A DNA stretch of 64,000 nucleotides from Spirochaetota bacterium (GTDB taxonomy: Bacteria > Spirochaetota > UBA4802 > UBA5550): the NCBI GenBank assembly GCA_024276015.1, contig JAJRXZ010000022.1:1-64000 (forward strand), in the 5' to 3' direction. The translations under genes and the position numbers were made by a program. Below, piece after piece: positions 27,205 to 35,291 of the stretch (the stretch's first letter is position 1; every line of letters starts with the position of its first letter). The notes under the pieces were generated by a model that searched no databases, was not told where the DNA came from, and worked only from the letters and a program-made list of their open reading frames with translations.

Positions 27205-28053
27205 ATGAATAAGATTTTAAAATTTACATATGACTTATTCGATAAAATTGAAATAATCTGGGAAAGGAACTGCACAAGGCGCACAGTCGGTTTAACGCTG
27301 GTTATTGCATATATTCTGTCGCTAATAGTAATTGAATTAAAAAGGCTGGGGATACTCACAGGCAGGTTCGCAGCGTCCATACCTGAATCGCACTTTTTCG
27401 CGATCAACATTGCATTTACACTTCTTCTTATTTTTGAGGTCATCGATCTTGTTTTCGGCATTGCCAGATCCGTATCCGAAGCAATGGGTAAGCAGTTTGA
27501 AATATTTTCTCTTATTTTGCTGAGAATGTCATTTAAAGAATTTGCTCATTTCCATGAACCTCTCAGATGGCAGGAGATCTACGAATCCGTAGTCCCAATA
27601 CTGGCCAATGCCGGCGGGGCTCTCTTAATTTTCATTGCCATGGTAATCTATTACAGAATTATTCATCATAAAGAGTCGGTAAAAGATGATCAGGAGAAAT
27701 TCAGTTTTATTGCAGCTAAGAAGGCCATATCACTGCTGCTGCTTCTTGTTTTTACTATTATAGGAATACTGGATTTCAGAACCTATCTAATCACCGGAAA
27801 TTTTTATCCCTTTTTTCACACTTTCTATACTGTTATGATCTTTACCGACATCTTAATTGTTCTTATATCCTTTTTATATACGCACACTTACCAAATAGTC
27901 TTCAGAAACTCGGGATTTGCCCTTGCAACCGTAATTATAAGGTTGGCGTTAACCGCTCCGGATTATTATAATGTCGCCCTTGGTGCAGGCGTCGCGATAT
28001 TTGTGATCGGCCTTGTTATTGCATATAACAAATTCACTCCGGCAGCAGATTAG
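27205..28053 (+). CDS. integral membrane protein of unknown function
   Basis: The protein has about 282 residues from the ATG at 27205. A TTG at 27187 would add six residues, and neither start has a clear ribosome site. Around seven hydrophobic helices are visible, beginning LVIAYILSLIVIE. One short cytoplasmic segment carries SFKEFAHFHEPLRWQEIYE, and another is the charged HHKESVKDDQEK. The first 35 residues are soluble and charged (FTYDLFDKIEIIWERNC). I do not recognise the family. It does not look like a named transporter. It is divergent from slyD. Confidence 0.7.
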   Translation: MNKILKFTYDLFDKIEIIWERNCTRRTVGLTLVIAYILSLIVIELKRLGILTGRFAASIPESHFFAINIAFTLLLIFEVIDLVFGIARSVSEAMGKQFEIFSLILLRMSFKEFAHFHEPLRWQEIYESVVPILANAGGALLIFIAMVIYYRIIHHKESVKDDQEKFSFIAAKKAISLLLLLVFTIIGILDFRTYLITGNFYPFFHTFYTVMIFTDILIVLISFLYTHTYQIVFRNSGFALATVIIRLALTAPDYYNVALGAGVAIFVIGLVIAYNKFTPAAD

Positions 28054-28132
28054 AGCATCACTGAAAACCGGATTATAATTTAATCATGACTAAAAAAAAT
28101 TTACCGATATAAATATAAGGGGTAACAGTAAA

Positions 28133-28285
28133 ATGAAATTTGAAGAAAAAATAGCCGGGATGTGTCTTTACGGTTATATCAGGGGAGCTTCGAAAAAGGA
28201 ACAGGAACTCTGTCTCAATAAAATTGAAGACAAATACGGCCCGGGAATTAAAGCTCTCGTGAGAAAATACCTTGAAACCGTATGA
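28133..28285 (+). CDS. short ORF, 50 residues, with good ribosome binding site
   Basis: An ATG at 28133 follows AAGGGG with about 10-base spacing. The 50-residue product begins MKFEEKIAGMCLYGYIRG and continues with a charged helix ASKKEQELCLNKIEDKYG, ending in VRKYLETV. It contains two Cys and is rich in Lys and Glu. No family is recognised. It lies 79 bp after the membrane protein gene and is convergent with the TPR gene. The composition is protein-like and unlike the flanking intergenic DNA, which supports translation. Confidence 0.55.
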   Translation: MKFEEKIAGMCLYGYIRGASKKEQELCLNKIEDKYGPGIKALVRKYLETV

Positions 28286-28311
28286 TAGATCTGTTATTAT
28301 TCATTAATGGA

Positions 28312-28818
28312 TCAGAACAATCGTCCCTCTCTCCTTCTCCGTTTGATATTTTTATACATCTCAAAATATTGCGCCGCTTTAACATACTTTTCCATCTTTT
28401 CATAAATTAACGCTATGTTTAATATTGACTCAATATAATTGCTGTCAATTCTGTAAGCTCTGTCAAAGGCATTTATTGCATAAGGATATTTACGATAGAG
28501 ATAATATGCAAGACCGAGATAAAAATAGCCTCCGGCAAACCTGCGGTCCAGTTGAACCGACAACTTCAGGTGTCTCACTGCCTCATATAACATTCCCTTT
28601 TTAAAAAGATAGGCTTTCCCAAGCCCATAGTGCCCCAGCGAATAATAAGGATTTTGAGCAATGACATCTTTAAAAATCAAAATCGCTTCGTCAATTTTTC
28701 CGCTCTTTGCAAGACGGGCTCCCCTTTTATAGATCTCAGTGCTGTTTTCTGCCGAGGCATTTGCAGCAGAAAAAAATAACAGAAGAAAAGTTATTCTTAA
28801 TATCTGCCTACTTCGCAT
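28312..28818 (-). CDS. exported TPR-repeat protein
   Basis: This 168-residue protein has a signal peptide (residues 1-22, with a likely cut in ANASA-EN). The remainder consists of about four tetratricopeptide repeats: KRGARLAKSGKIDEAILIFK, YSLGHYGLGKAYLFKKGMLY, AGGYFYLGLAYYLYRKYPYA and YIESILNIALIYEKMEKYV. It ends in a basic tail (KRRRREGRLF). Periplasmic TPR proteins are usually scaffolds for envelope complexes. Its start overlaps the stop of the membrane protein gene upstream by 11 bases, indicating an operon of two genes. Confidence 0.8.
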   Translation of the reverse strand: MRSRQILRITFLLLFFSAANASAENSTEIYKRGARLAKSGKIDEAILIFKDVIAQNPYYSLGHYGLGKAYLFKKGMLYEAVRHLKLSVQLDRRFAGGYFYLGLAYYLYRKYPYAINAFDRAYRIDSNYIESILNIALIYEKMEKYVKAAQYFEMYKNIKRRRREGRLF

Positions 28819-29251
28819 TGGGTATCATCTTTCTGAGGTTTTCAAAAAGAAACCTGTCTATGCCTGCATTATAGAAAAAATATATAACAAAGATCACCCA
28901 TAATACAAGCGTAAAAATACAGAGGAATTTTAACAGTTTCTCCGCTCCCATATCATCCGCCTTATAAAAGATCAATACCAGGCAGAGCGGCCAGAAAAAA
29001 AACATATTAACAAAAACAAGAGTTATAAGTTCCTTTAAAAAATGGACGGAAGATACGTACCAGTCCGCTGAAAAAGTATCAAATCCTTTAATGATCTCAT
29101 CCAAAAAAAACCATACATAAAACCCTAATATCAGTGTTGCAATGATCTTCCAGAAAAGTTCAATACGCGGTCTAAACCAGAGCAATACAATGCCCAAGCT
29201 CCAAAGGCTTATGAAAATGAAAAGAGATTTAATGATAAGAGTTTCTTTCAT
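28808..29251 (-). CDS. four-helix membrane protein of unknown function
   Basis: This 147-residue protein has about four membrane helices (roughly 8-25, 35-53, 70-95 and 104-125) separated by short loops (RPRIELFWK, DEIIKGFDTFSADWYV, YKADDMGAEK). No family is recognised. It is translated ahead of, and overlapping by 11 bases with, the exported TPR protein, so the two probably act together at the inner membrane. Confidence 0.7.
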   Translation of the reverse strand: MKETLIIKSLFIFISLWSLGIVLLWFRPRIELFWKIIATLILGFYVWFFLDEIIKGFDTFSADWYVSSVHFLKELITLVFVNMFFFWPLCLVLIFYKADDMGAEKLLKFLCIFTLVLWVIFVIYFFYNAGIDRFLFENLRKMIPNAK

Positions 29252-29575
29252 ATAAATTCCTGCTAATTACTTGATCAATCTATACATATATAATAACTTC
29301 GATCAATAAATTTTTAATTGTTAATAGTATTTTGAAAATTTTCATATTAAATGAATCGGTATATGATCGATCAGGATTTTGTCCTTTGTCAAGGGACAAA
29401 ATCGATACTTTTTGATATATTTGTATTGTAAGAATAGTGTCAATTGCATATCATTCTTTAAATTAATAATTTCTATTGCATATTTGGCCCATTTATTTTA
29501 TTTACAACGAAATCGGTCAAAATATATACGGTTAATTATATATTCGGTAAACTATGACAAAATCACAAACAGATT
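29252..29575. other. 324-bp divergent intergenic region carrying inverted-repeat copy 1
   Basis: The region separates a leftward membrane protein gene from a rightward lipoprotein gene. Its main content is the 87-bp repeat at 29333-29419, present again in inverted orientation at 32561-32647. The remaining DNA is very AT-rich with no convincing reading frame. No clear promoter was identified. Confidence 0.6.
29333..29419 (+). repeat. 87-bp inverted repeat, copy 1, with 29-bp palindromic core
   Basis: This segment matches the reverse complement of 32561-32647 at 82 of 87 positions. Both copies are intergenic. The core at 29375-29403 (GATTTTGTCC...GGACAAAATC) folds into a hairpin with 13-14 base pairs including one G-U pair. 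The flanking ATGAATCGGTATATGATCGA is identical in both copies. The first copy lies between divergent genes. No transposase is nearby. It may be a REP- or MITE-like dispersed element, a protein-binding site, or the arms of an invertible segment. Confidence 0.9.
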
Positions 29576-29986
29576 ATGAGTAATAAACTGATCCGCGGGC
29601 TGATCATTCTGATACTTTCAGGAATAGTAACATCATGCTCCAAACCGGTACTGATGTATAACAGTGTTCTTGTTAAAATTCCCGAAAATATCAGTATTAG
29701 AAAAGAAGAATTAAGATCTCTCTTCAATAAATATATAAATGCAAAAACAGTATCTGCATTAGAAGTCATTGTTTATTCATATTCAACCGGTTACGAGTCT
29801 CTGGGCTACTCAGATAACAACAAATTCTATCACAATTTCAGGAAGGGACAAATTGCGCTGATGCTGAAATTTAAGAGAGCCAATAAGATACAAAATGTGA
29901 TCTATATTAAAGCGTCAGGTAAAAATAAAGCTGAAATTTTTAATAACATCAATAAAGAATTAGAAAAAATTTTCAAAACCCCCTGA
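29576..29986 (+). CDS. putative small lipoprotein
   Basis: The protein has 136 residues. The N-terminus has a signal segment LIILILSGIVTSC with Cys21 as a likely lipid attachment site. The mature domain (about 110 residues) is alpha/beta in appearance, with KIPENISIRKEELRSLFNK, VIVYSYSTGYES and LMLKFKRANKIQNVIYIKA. No named family is recognised. It lies within the 3.1-kb segment bounded by the inverted repeats and is convergent with pdxA. Confidence 0.65.
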   Translation: MSNKLIRGLIILILSGIVTSCSKPVLMYNSVLVKIPENISIRKEELRSLFNKYINAKTVSALEVIVYSYSTGYESLGYSDNNKFYHNFRKGQIALMLKFKRANKIQNVIYIKASGKNKAEIFNNINKELEKIFKTP

Positions 29987-30006
29987 AGGAAGAGTAACTG
30001 CCGCTG

Positions 30007-30999
30007 CTATTTACCGGATGCAAGCTTATAAGCCGTTTCAATTGCTTCGGTCATACTGTTATAATCGGATAAATCCCTGCCCGCAATATTAAAGGCCGTG
30101 CCATGATCTACTGAAGTCCGCACAATTGTCAGTCCCAAAGTTATATTCACGCCCTTCCCAAAAGCAAGTATCTTAAAAGGAATCAAAGCCTGATCATGAT
30201 AATGCGCTATGACGAGGTTGTACCTGCTCCAATATTGCGGAATAAAAAGCGTATCCGCAGAAAAGGGTCCTTCTATGTTTATGCCTCTCTTTCTTGCTTC
30301 CTTAACTGCCGGTTCTGTAACATCATTATCAAAGTTCCCCACGGCCCCGTTATCGCCGCAATGGGGGTCCAGTCCCGTAATGGCAAGTTTAATATTTCCT
30401 CTGTCAATTCTTCTGATATGGCTGTTCCCGGCTTCAATTATCTCGATTAACCTTTCTTTATTAATAGATTTAACTACCTGCGAAACCGGAATATGGTTTG
30501 TAACAAGAAGAACTCGGTACTTTTCTGAAAACATCATCATATAAGGTTTCGGTTCATCTATAAGCCTCGCTATATACTCGGTATGGCCGCTGAATTGAGT
30601 GCCTGACTTTTCTATTAAGCCTTTATTGACCGGCCCGGTAACAACAGCATCAATATACCCTTTCTTCCAAAGATCCACAGCTTTATCAATATAGTATTTC
30701 GATTCCAATCCTGTTTCTATAGTTCCCTTTCCGGGCTGCGGAACCGAAAAATCCAGATCCGCATTATAAAGGTACAATGCGCCCTCCTTAATTCGGCTCA
30801 TCTCTTCATCGGAATTAATTATTTGATAATTGTTAAAGTAACGGGGATAATTTTTTTTTAAGATCAAAGAACGGCAGATCAGCACAGGGATAATGTTTGT
30901 ATTGTTAAGACGGTTTAGAGCCTTAAGGGACACCTCAGGACCGATCCCGGCAGGATCGCCCGCTGTAATTGCGATCCTAATTTTCTTTTTTCTTGCCAA
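30007..30999 (-). CDS. pdxA: 4-hydroxythreonine-4-phosphate dehydrogenase
   Basis: This is a 330-residue PdxA, which oxidises 4-phosphohydroxy-L-threonine with NAD in vitamin B6 synthesis. Signatures are AITAGDPAGIGPEV near the start, VTGPVNKGLI, the metal ligand His in FSGHTEYIA, ITGLDPHCGDNG, GPFSADTLF and AHYHDQALIPFK. The gene begins at a TTG with GAAG upstream and overlaps the end of the bactofilin gene by 23 bases, so translation is probably coupled. No pdxJ is in the window. Related PdxA2 proteins act on other substrates, but the motif set here fits PdxA proper. Confidence 0.94.
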   Translation of the reverse strand: MARKKKIRIAITAGDPAGIGPEVSLKALNRLNNTNIIPVLICRSLILKKNYPRYFNNYQIINSDEEMSRIKEGALYLYNADLDFSVPQPGKGTIETGLESKYYIDKAVDLWKKGYIDAVVTGPVNKGLIEKSGTQFSGHTEYIARLIDEPKPYMMMFSEKYRVLLVTNHIPVSQVVKSINKERLIEIIEAGNSHIRRIDRGNIKLAITGLDPHCGDNGAVGNFDNDVTEPAVKEARKRGINIEGPFSADTLFIPQYWSRYNLVIAHYHDQALIPFKILAFGKGVNITLGLTIVRTSVDHGTAFNIAGRDLSDYNSMTEAIETAYKLASGK

Positions 31000-31411
31000 A
31001 CAATTCTTCAGGGACTATTCTGTTCTTCATGTACTCTGCCTCAAGCAGATCTTTTGCCGATGTTTTAAGATCATTTGCAATGGTACACCTCCCTTCCAGA
31101 ATAACCCCATTTTGAATGATCAGTTCGGGAGTTTTGATATCGCCGTAAACCATAGCAGTGGGCATCAGTATTACTCTGCTTGAAGCATTGATATTGCCAA
31201 GGACAAGGCCCTCAACAATAACGGACACTGCGTTTATGTTTGTTTTGATCTTTCCGCCCTGCCCTATATAAATCTGATCGGCCTGTAGAGTCTTGCCTTC
31301 AAACCTTCCATCTATCTTTAACGAACCGTTAATATTAAAATTTCCGGTAAAAAACGAGTTTTCTCCAATTACATTATTAGCTACATCACCGCCGCTTTTT
31401 GCAAATGCCAT
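30977..31411 (-). CDS. bactofilin (polymer-forming cytoskeletal protein)
   Basis: The protein has 144 residues from the preferred ATG at 31411, which has GAGGG 7 bases upstream. A TTG at 31477 would extend it by 22 residues but lacks a ribosome site. The central part is a right-handed beta-helix: NVIGENSFFTGNFNINGSLK, DGRFEGK, GKIKTNINAVSVIVEGLVLG and MPTAMVYGDIKTPELIIQNG. Bactofilins polymerise on the inner membrane and direct localised cell-wall work and cell shape, including helical shape in spirochaetes and Helicobacter. It overlaps pdxA, and an M23 peptidase gene lies divergently 195 bp away, a common functional partner. Confidence 0.9.
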   Translation of the reverse strand: MAFAKSGGDVANNVIGENSFFTGNFNINGSLKIDGRFEGKTLQADQIYIGQGGKIKTNINAVSVIVEGLVLGNINASSRVILMPTAMVYGDIKTPELIIQNGVILEGRCTIANDLKTSAKDLLEAEYMKNRIVPEELFGKKKEN

Positions 31412-31605
31412 AATACCCTCTTCACTATTTTCCTTTTTTTCATTTCTATTGAAAAGATTTATAATTGTCAATATCAATTTTGCTTAATAGACAAAAAGAT
31501 CTTAAATTTGTATGATAACAAGATTTTCATATACCTGCAGAGCATTTTATGCCTAAACAATATTTCTCACTGATCCGACATATATAATAAATTTGATTAA
31601 TACAA

Positions 31606-32526
31606 ATGTACGCTGACAGATTTAAAATATTATTCCTCTTCATTGCTCTTCTCATATCCGGCAGAAACAGCATAAAGGCCGATACTGCTAACATTTCGAC
31701 ATTAAAAAACCTTAACATATTAATTAATAAGGAACTTAAGCAGCTGAGGAAAGATATCAGGCGATCCATATATATCATTAAAAGCAGCAGGCCCGCTTCA
31801 AATCTGCCTGAATTAAAGTTCTATAAATACAGAGTAAAGAAAGATGAAACCTTCTGGATCATTCTTGCAAGAACATCCCTTGACATGGATACGCTGATCT
31901 CTCTTAACTCTCTGTCCGGTCCAGGTGATATATATACCGGCAAAATTATCTATATCCCCAATATGAGAGGAATACTATTAAAGAACAAAAAGAGTATTAA
32001 TAAGATACTGCAAAAAAACAGAATAAAACCCCTATATGTGAACTATGTAAACAAAACTGAAAATTTTAATAAGAATTATCTTTTTGTGCCGTGCGGCAAA
32101 CTGTCGAACCTTGAAAGGTCCCTGTTCCTTGGCACCGGTTTTCTTTATCCTTTAAAAAAAGGCAGAACCACATCGACTTTCGGGCGAAGGAGAAATCCTT
32201 TTAACAGAAAAAAAGTACAATTCCATAGCGGCCTTGATATTGCATGCAGAATCAATTCCAGAGTATTTTCATCAAGAAGCGGAAGGGTTGTCTTTTCAGG
32301 TTTCAAAAAAGGGTACGGGAAATTAATAATCATCAAACATGAGCACGGCTACCATACATATTATGGTCACTTAAACAGGCCTCTTGTAAAGAAAGGACAA
32401 AAAGTTAACACAGGGGAATTTATTGCATATTCCGGAAATACGGGGCGCACTACAGGGCCTCACTTACACTTTGAGATCAGAAAATCCGGCAAACCCGTTA
32501 ACCCGGCAATTCTTCTTAGAAAATAG
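31606..32526 (+). CDS. LysM-M23 family cell-wall endopeptidase
   Basis: This is a 306-residue exported protein. The N-terminal 26 residues are a signal segment. A LysM domain (about 70-118) reads YRVKKDETFWIILARTSLD...IIYIPN. The C-terminal M23/LytM domain (about 195-300) has FHSGLDIAC, GYHTYYGHL and GPHLHFEI, the metal ligands and catalytic His of active enzymes. It would cleave peptide cross-links of peptidoglycan. Its divergent neighbour is a bactofilin, and bactofilins often position M23 enzymes such as Csd1 in Helicobacter. It ends 34 bp before the second inverted-repeat copy. Confidence 0.92.
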   Translation: MYADRFKILFLFIALLISGRNSIKADTANISTLKNLNILINKELKQLRKDIRRSIYIIKSSRPASNLPELKFYKYRVKKDETFWIILARTSLDMDTLISLNSLSGPGDIYTGKIIYIPNMRGILLKNKKSINKILQKNRIKPLYVNYVNKTENFNKNYLFVPCGKLSNLERSLFLGTGFLYPLKKGRTTSTFGRRRNPFNRKKVQFHSGLDIACRINSRVFSSRSGRVVFSGFKKGYGKLIIIKHEHGYHTYYGHLNRPLVKKGQKVNTGEFIAYSGNTGRTTGPHLHFEIRKSGKPVNPAILLRK

Positions 32527-32560
32527 AATTCAAAAATCAAGTTATCAGTTTTTGTCAAAG

Positions 32561-32647
32561 TATATCAAAAAACACCGATTTTGTCCCTTGGCAAAGGACA
32601 AAATCCTGATCGATCATATACCGATTCATTTAATATGGAAATTTTCA
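32561..32647 (-). repeat. 87-bp inverted repeat, copy 2
   Basis: This is the reverse-complement copy of 29333-29419 (82 of 87 identical). It lies between the convergent M23 and HD-GYP-like genes. The palindromic core is 32577-32605. The only mismatch within the stem becomes a G-U pair when read on the minus strand, as in copy 1 on the plus strand, so both copies keep the same folded orientation relative to the element. It could also act as a transcription block between the convergent genes, although no T-run follows the stem. Confidence 0.9.
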
Positions 32648-32662
32648 GTAATGATCGGTATA

Positions 32663-33835
32663 CTAAAGGAACATTTTTTTCTTTATCATCTCAGATTTTA
32701 TTACTTCTATCTGATTTTTGTTTGTTAAAAATCTGCTTATTCTTCTGTCAGGGTCATTTCTCAAATCAACTTCAACTGCCCTGTTGTAAAACTTAACGCT
32801 GATATGTCTGCCCACTTTATCGAATTTACAGATAATCCACACTATCGGTTTTAACAGATCGTGCTCTCCCGTCTCTTTAATAACAGCAATTTCATGGGAA
32901 GTAAGTTCGCAGAAATCCATTTTCGAATAGAAAGATTGAGAATGATTTAAAACGGGGCCTAAAATATTAACAAAGGAACTGACCAGATTATAGCTGAATT
33001 CATTATTCATAAGATTTGTGATCTTCTTTAGTGCATCTTGCGGCGCAAGGGCTTCTCGAAAGGGCCTTTTAGTCGTAAGAGCGTCGTATGTATCGCATAA
33101 TGATACGATTTTCGGAGGCACAGGAAGATTCTCAAAGGGCAGGTTGTAATAACCGTTATTATTATATCTCTCGTGATGGAACAAAACAGTCTGCAATACA
33201 ATAGGATCAACGCCGGGTATGCTTTTTAAAACTTCATAACCGAGCTGAGGGTGCCGTTTCATCTTCATATGATCTGTTATTTCAAATTTACCTGCCTTTC
33301 TTAAAAGCTCTCTGTCCAGTTTTATTAATCCTATGTCAAAAAGGAATGCGCCCAGGCTGATCTGCTTAATCTCTTCCGGAGTAAACTTGCCGATCTTACC
33401 GGAAAAAAAAGCAGACATAACGCCAACATTAACGGAATGATTATAGATATACTCTTCATGCGATTTCATTCTTTTTAAAAAATCCAGAGCAACAATACCC
33501 GATATATTTAATTCGGAAATAATATCTTCGATCATCTTTTCGGTTTTACGGTATGTTGAAGCACTGAGTTTCTCAGTCTTCATAATTTCATCCATTATTT
33601 CTCTGGATAATTCAATTGCCCTGTTTATAATTTTGCTATCATCCGCAGGAGCGACTGCAGATCTTTTATAATAAATACAGTTCCCGTATTTTGATTTTAT
33701 TTCATTAATTTTGTTTTCTGTCAGCGGGGTTCGTTCATCAAGTATCTTCTCGCCATATTTAGAGAACATGGGATAGATGAAAATCTTACCCGGTTTAACA
33801 TAGTTAAGGTCTATCTTAATCCAGTTTACATTCAT
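32663..33835 (-). CDS. DUF3391/HD-GYP protein with partly lost catalytic motif
   Basis: The protein has 390 residues. The N-terminal 60 residues (IDLNYVKPGKIFIYPMF) resemble DUF3391, which often precedes HD-GYP domains. The HD-GYP domain (about 115-310) keeps NHSVNVGV, HHE at 220-222 and Asp248 in SLCDTYDALT. The HD pair is Phe166-Asp167 (GAFLFDIGLIKL) and GYP is GYY at 228-230. Loss of the metal-binding His and the following Lys predicts weak or no cyclic-di-GMP hydrolysis, so it may bind rather than cleave. A C-terminal part of about 75 residues (VVWI..FDKVGRHISVKFYNRAVE) is a small beta-rich extension. Confidence 0.85.
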   Translation of the reverse strand: MNVNWIKIDLNYVKPGKIFIYPMFSKYGEKILDERTPLTENKINEIKSKYGNCIYYKRSAVAPADDSKIINRAIELSREIMDEIMKTEKLSASTYRKTEKMIEDIISELNISGIVALDFLKRMKSHEEYIYNHSVNVGVMSAFFSGKIGKFTPEEIKQISLGAFLFDIGLIKLDRELLRKAGKFEITDHMKMKRHPQLGYEVLKSIPGVDPIVLQTVLFHHERYNNNGYYNLPFENLPVPPKIVSLCDTYDALTTKRPFREALAPQDALKKITNLMNNEFSYNLVSSFVNILGPVLNHSQSFYSKMDFCELTSHEIAVIKETGEHDLLKPIVWIICKFDKVGRHISVKFYNRAVEVDLRNDPDRRISRFLTNKNQIEVIKSEMIKKKMFL

Positions 33836-33969
33836 AATATTTACTGATTTGCGGGAGTAATATAATATATGTAATATATCGGTTAAAAGTCAAGCTTCAT
33901 TTCTAAAAAAACGAGATAAATCATGCAGACAAATTCAATATGGAATATTCAGATATGACTATAAAAATT

Positions 33970-35049
33970 TTAAATGGTCTTTTCAATCTCTTCCAGCAGG
34001 AGATCCACTGCATCATCCCGATTTACCCGCCTGAGTTTTTCGCCTTTTGCAAAGAGTATCATATCTCCGCCTTTAAGGCCGGCAAGACCGAAATCGGCAT
34101 GGGATGCTTCGCCGGGGCCGTTCACTTCGCACCCCATTATTGCAATTGTGAGGGATCTATTCGACTCTATTAATTTATCTGCAAAAGTTCTGCTGCATTC
34201 CACTTCAACTTTTTCCGAAACAGCAAGAATATCAATGGAAGTGTCGGTTCTTCCGCAGGTGGGGCAGGATATTATTTTAATGAATGCTTTTCTGTGCCCT
34301 GTTGACTCAAGAATTTTTTTAGCAACATCAATCTCCTTCACAGGATCTCCTGTCATGGAAACCCGGATAGTATCGCCAATACCAAGCATGAGGAGATGCC
34401 CCATTGCTATGGAACTCTGCACAATACAGGCCGTACCATAACCTGCTTCAGTAAGGCCGATATGAAGAGGATAATCGAATTTTTCGGAAAAGATCATGTT
34501 TGCTTCAATTGTCTGGTGTAGATCGGATGATTTGATGGAAACTACAATGTTGTTAAAGTTACAATCCTCCAAAATTTTGATATGGTATGCTGCCGAAGCA
34601 ACAAGATTTTCAGGATTTACCAATGAAAACTTCTTCCTGTTTATTGACCCTCCGTTTACCCCAATTCTGATGGGAACATCGTGATCAAGAGCAGCTTTTA
34701 CAACATCCCTTACCCTGCCGGCGGCGCCGATATTTCCCGGATTTAATCTAATTTTACTTATACCCGCTTCAATGGATTTAATTGCAATTCGATGATTAAA
34801 ATGAATATCACCCACAAGAGGAACAGAAACGGAGTCGATTATCCTTTTTAAATACTTTACCGAATCTTCATCTCTTATTGCAAGCCGTACAATATCGGCG
34901 CCGCTCTTTTCCAGCCTGTTGATCTGATCTATAGTACCTTGAACATCCGCAAGCGGCAGATTGGTCATAGATTGGATTGAAACAGGGTATGATCCCCCTA
35001 TTCCGGTATTTCCTACTTTTACCGCTCTTGTTTTTCTTCTCTCTTTCAA
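33970..35049 (-). CDS. ispG: 4-hydroxy-3-methylbut-2-enyl diphosphate synthase (flavodoxin/ferredoxin)
   Basis: This is IspG (GcpE), which reduces the cyclic diphosphate MEcPP to HMBPP in the non-mevalonate isoprenoid pathway using a [4Fe-4S] cluster. About 359 residues start from a TTG at 35049 that has GGAG 9 bases upstream. A TTG at 35064 would add five residues and has no good site. Signatures: RRKTRAVKVG, SIQSMTN, RLNPGN, RIGVNGGS, GLTEAGYG. The cluster ligands are in SCPTCGRT and GCEVNGPGE. The short form (no insert domain) is the usual bacterial type. No other pathway gene is nearby. Confidence 0.95.
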   Translation of the reverse strand: MKERRKTRAVKVGNTGIGGSYPVSIQSMTNLPLADVQGTIDQINRLEKSGADIVRLAIRDEDSVKYLKRIIDSVSVPLVGDIHFNHRIAIKSIEAGISKIRLNPGNIGAAGRVRDVVKAALDHDVPIRIGVNGGSINRKKFSLVNPENLVASAAYHIKILEDCNFNNIVVSIKSSDLHQTIEANMIFSEKFDYPLHIGLTEAGYGTACIVQSSIAMGHLLMLGIGDTIRVSMTGDPVKEIDVAKKILESTGHRKAFIKIISCPTCGRTDTSIDILAVSEKVEVECSRTFADKLIESNRSLTIAIMGCEVNGPGEASHADFGLAGLKGGDMILFAKGEKLRRVNRDDAVDLLLEEIEKTI

Positions 35050-35291
35050 ATTTTTATTCTCCAACCTGCAATTCCATATATACTTTTCATTTCTTATTCT
35101 GAAATTAATTCAAGCACTTTTATTTAAAGATCAATGGTTCTATCACATTCGTTCTTCATTTTTCGCTTAACTCATTACTCAATTATAATAAATGTCTTGA
35201 TATTTCAATAAAACAATATTTACTGATTCTGTCTGTAAGGAAAACTCATAAAATTATACACAACATTAAATTTTAAATTAAATATAATAAA

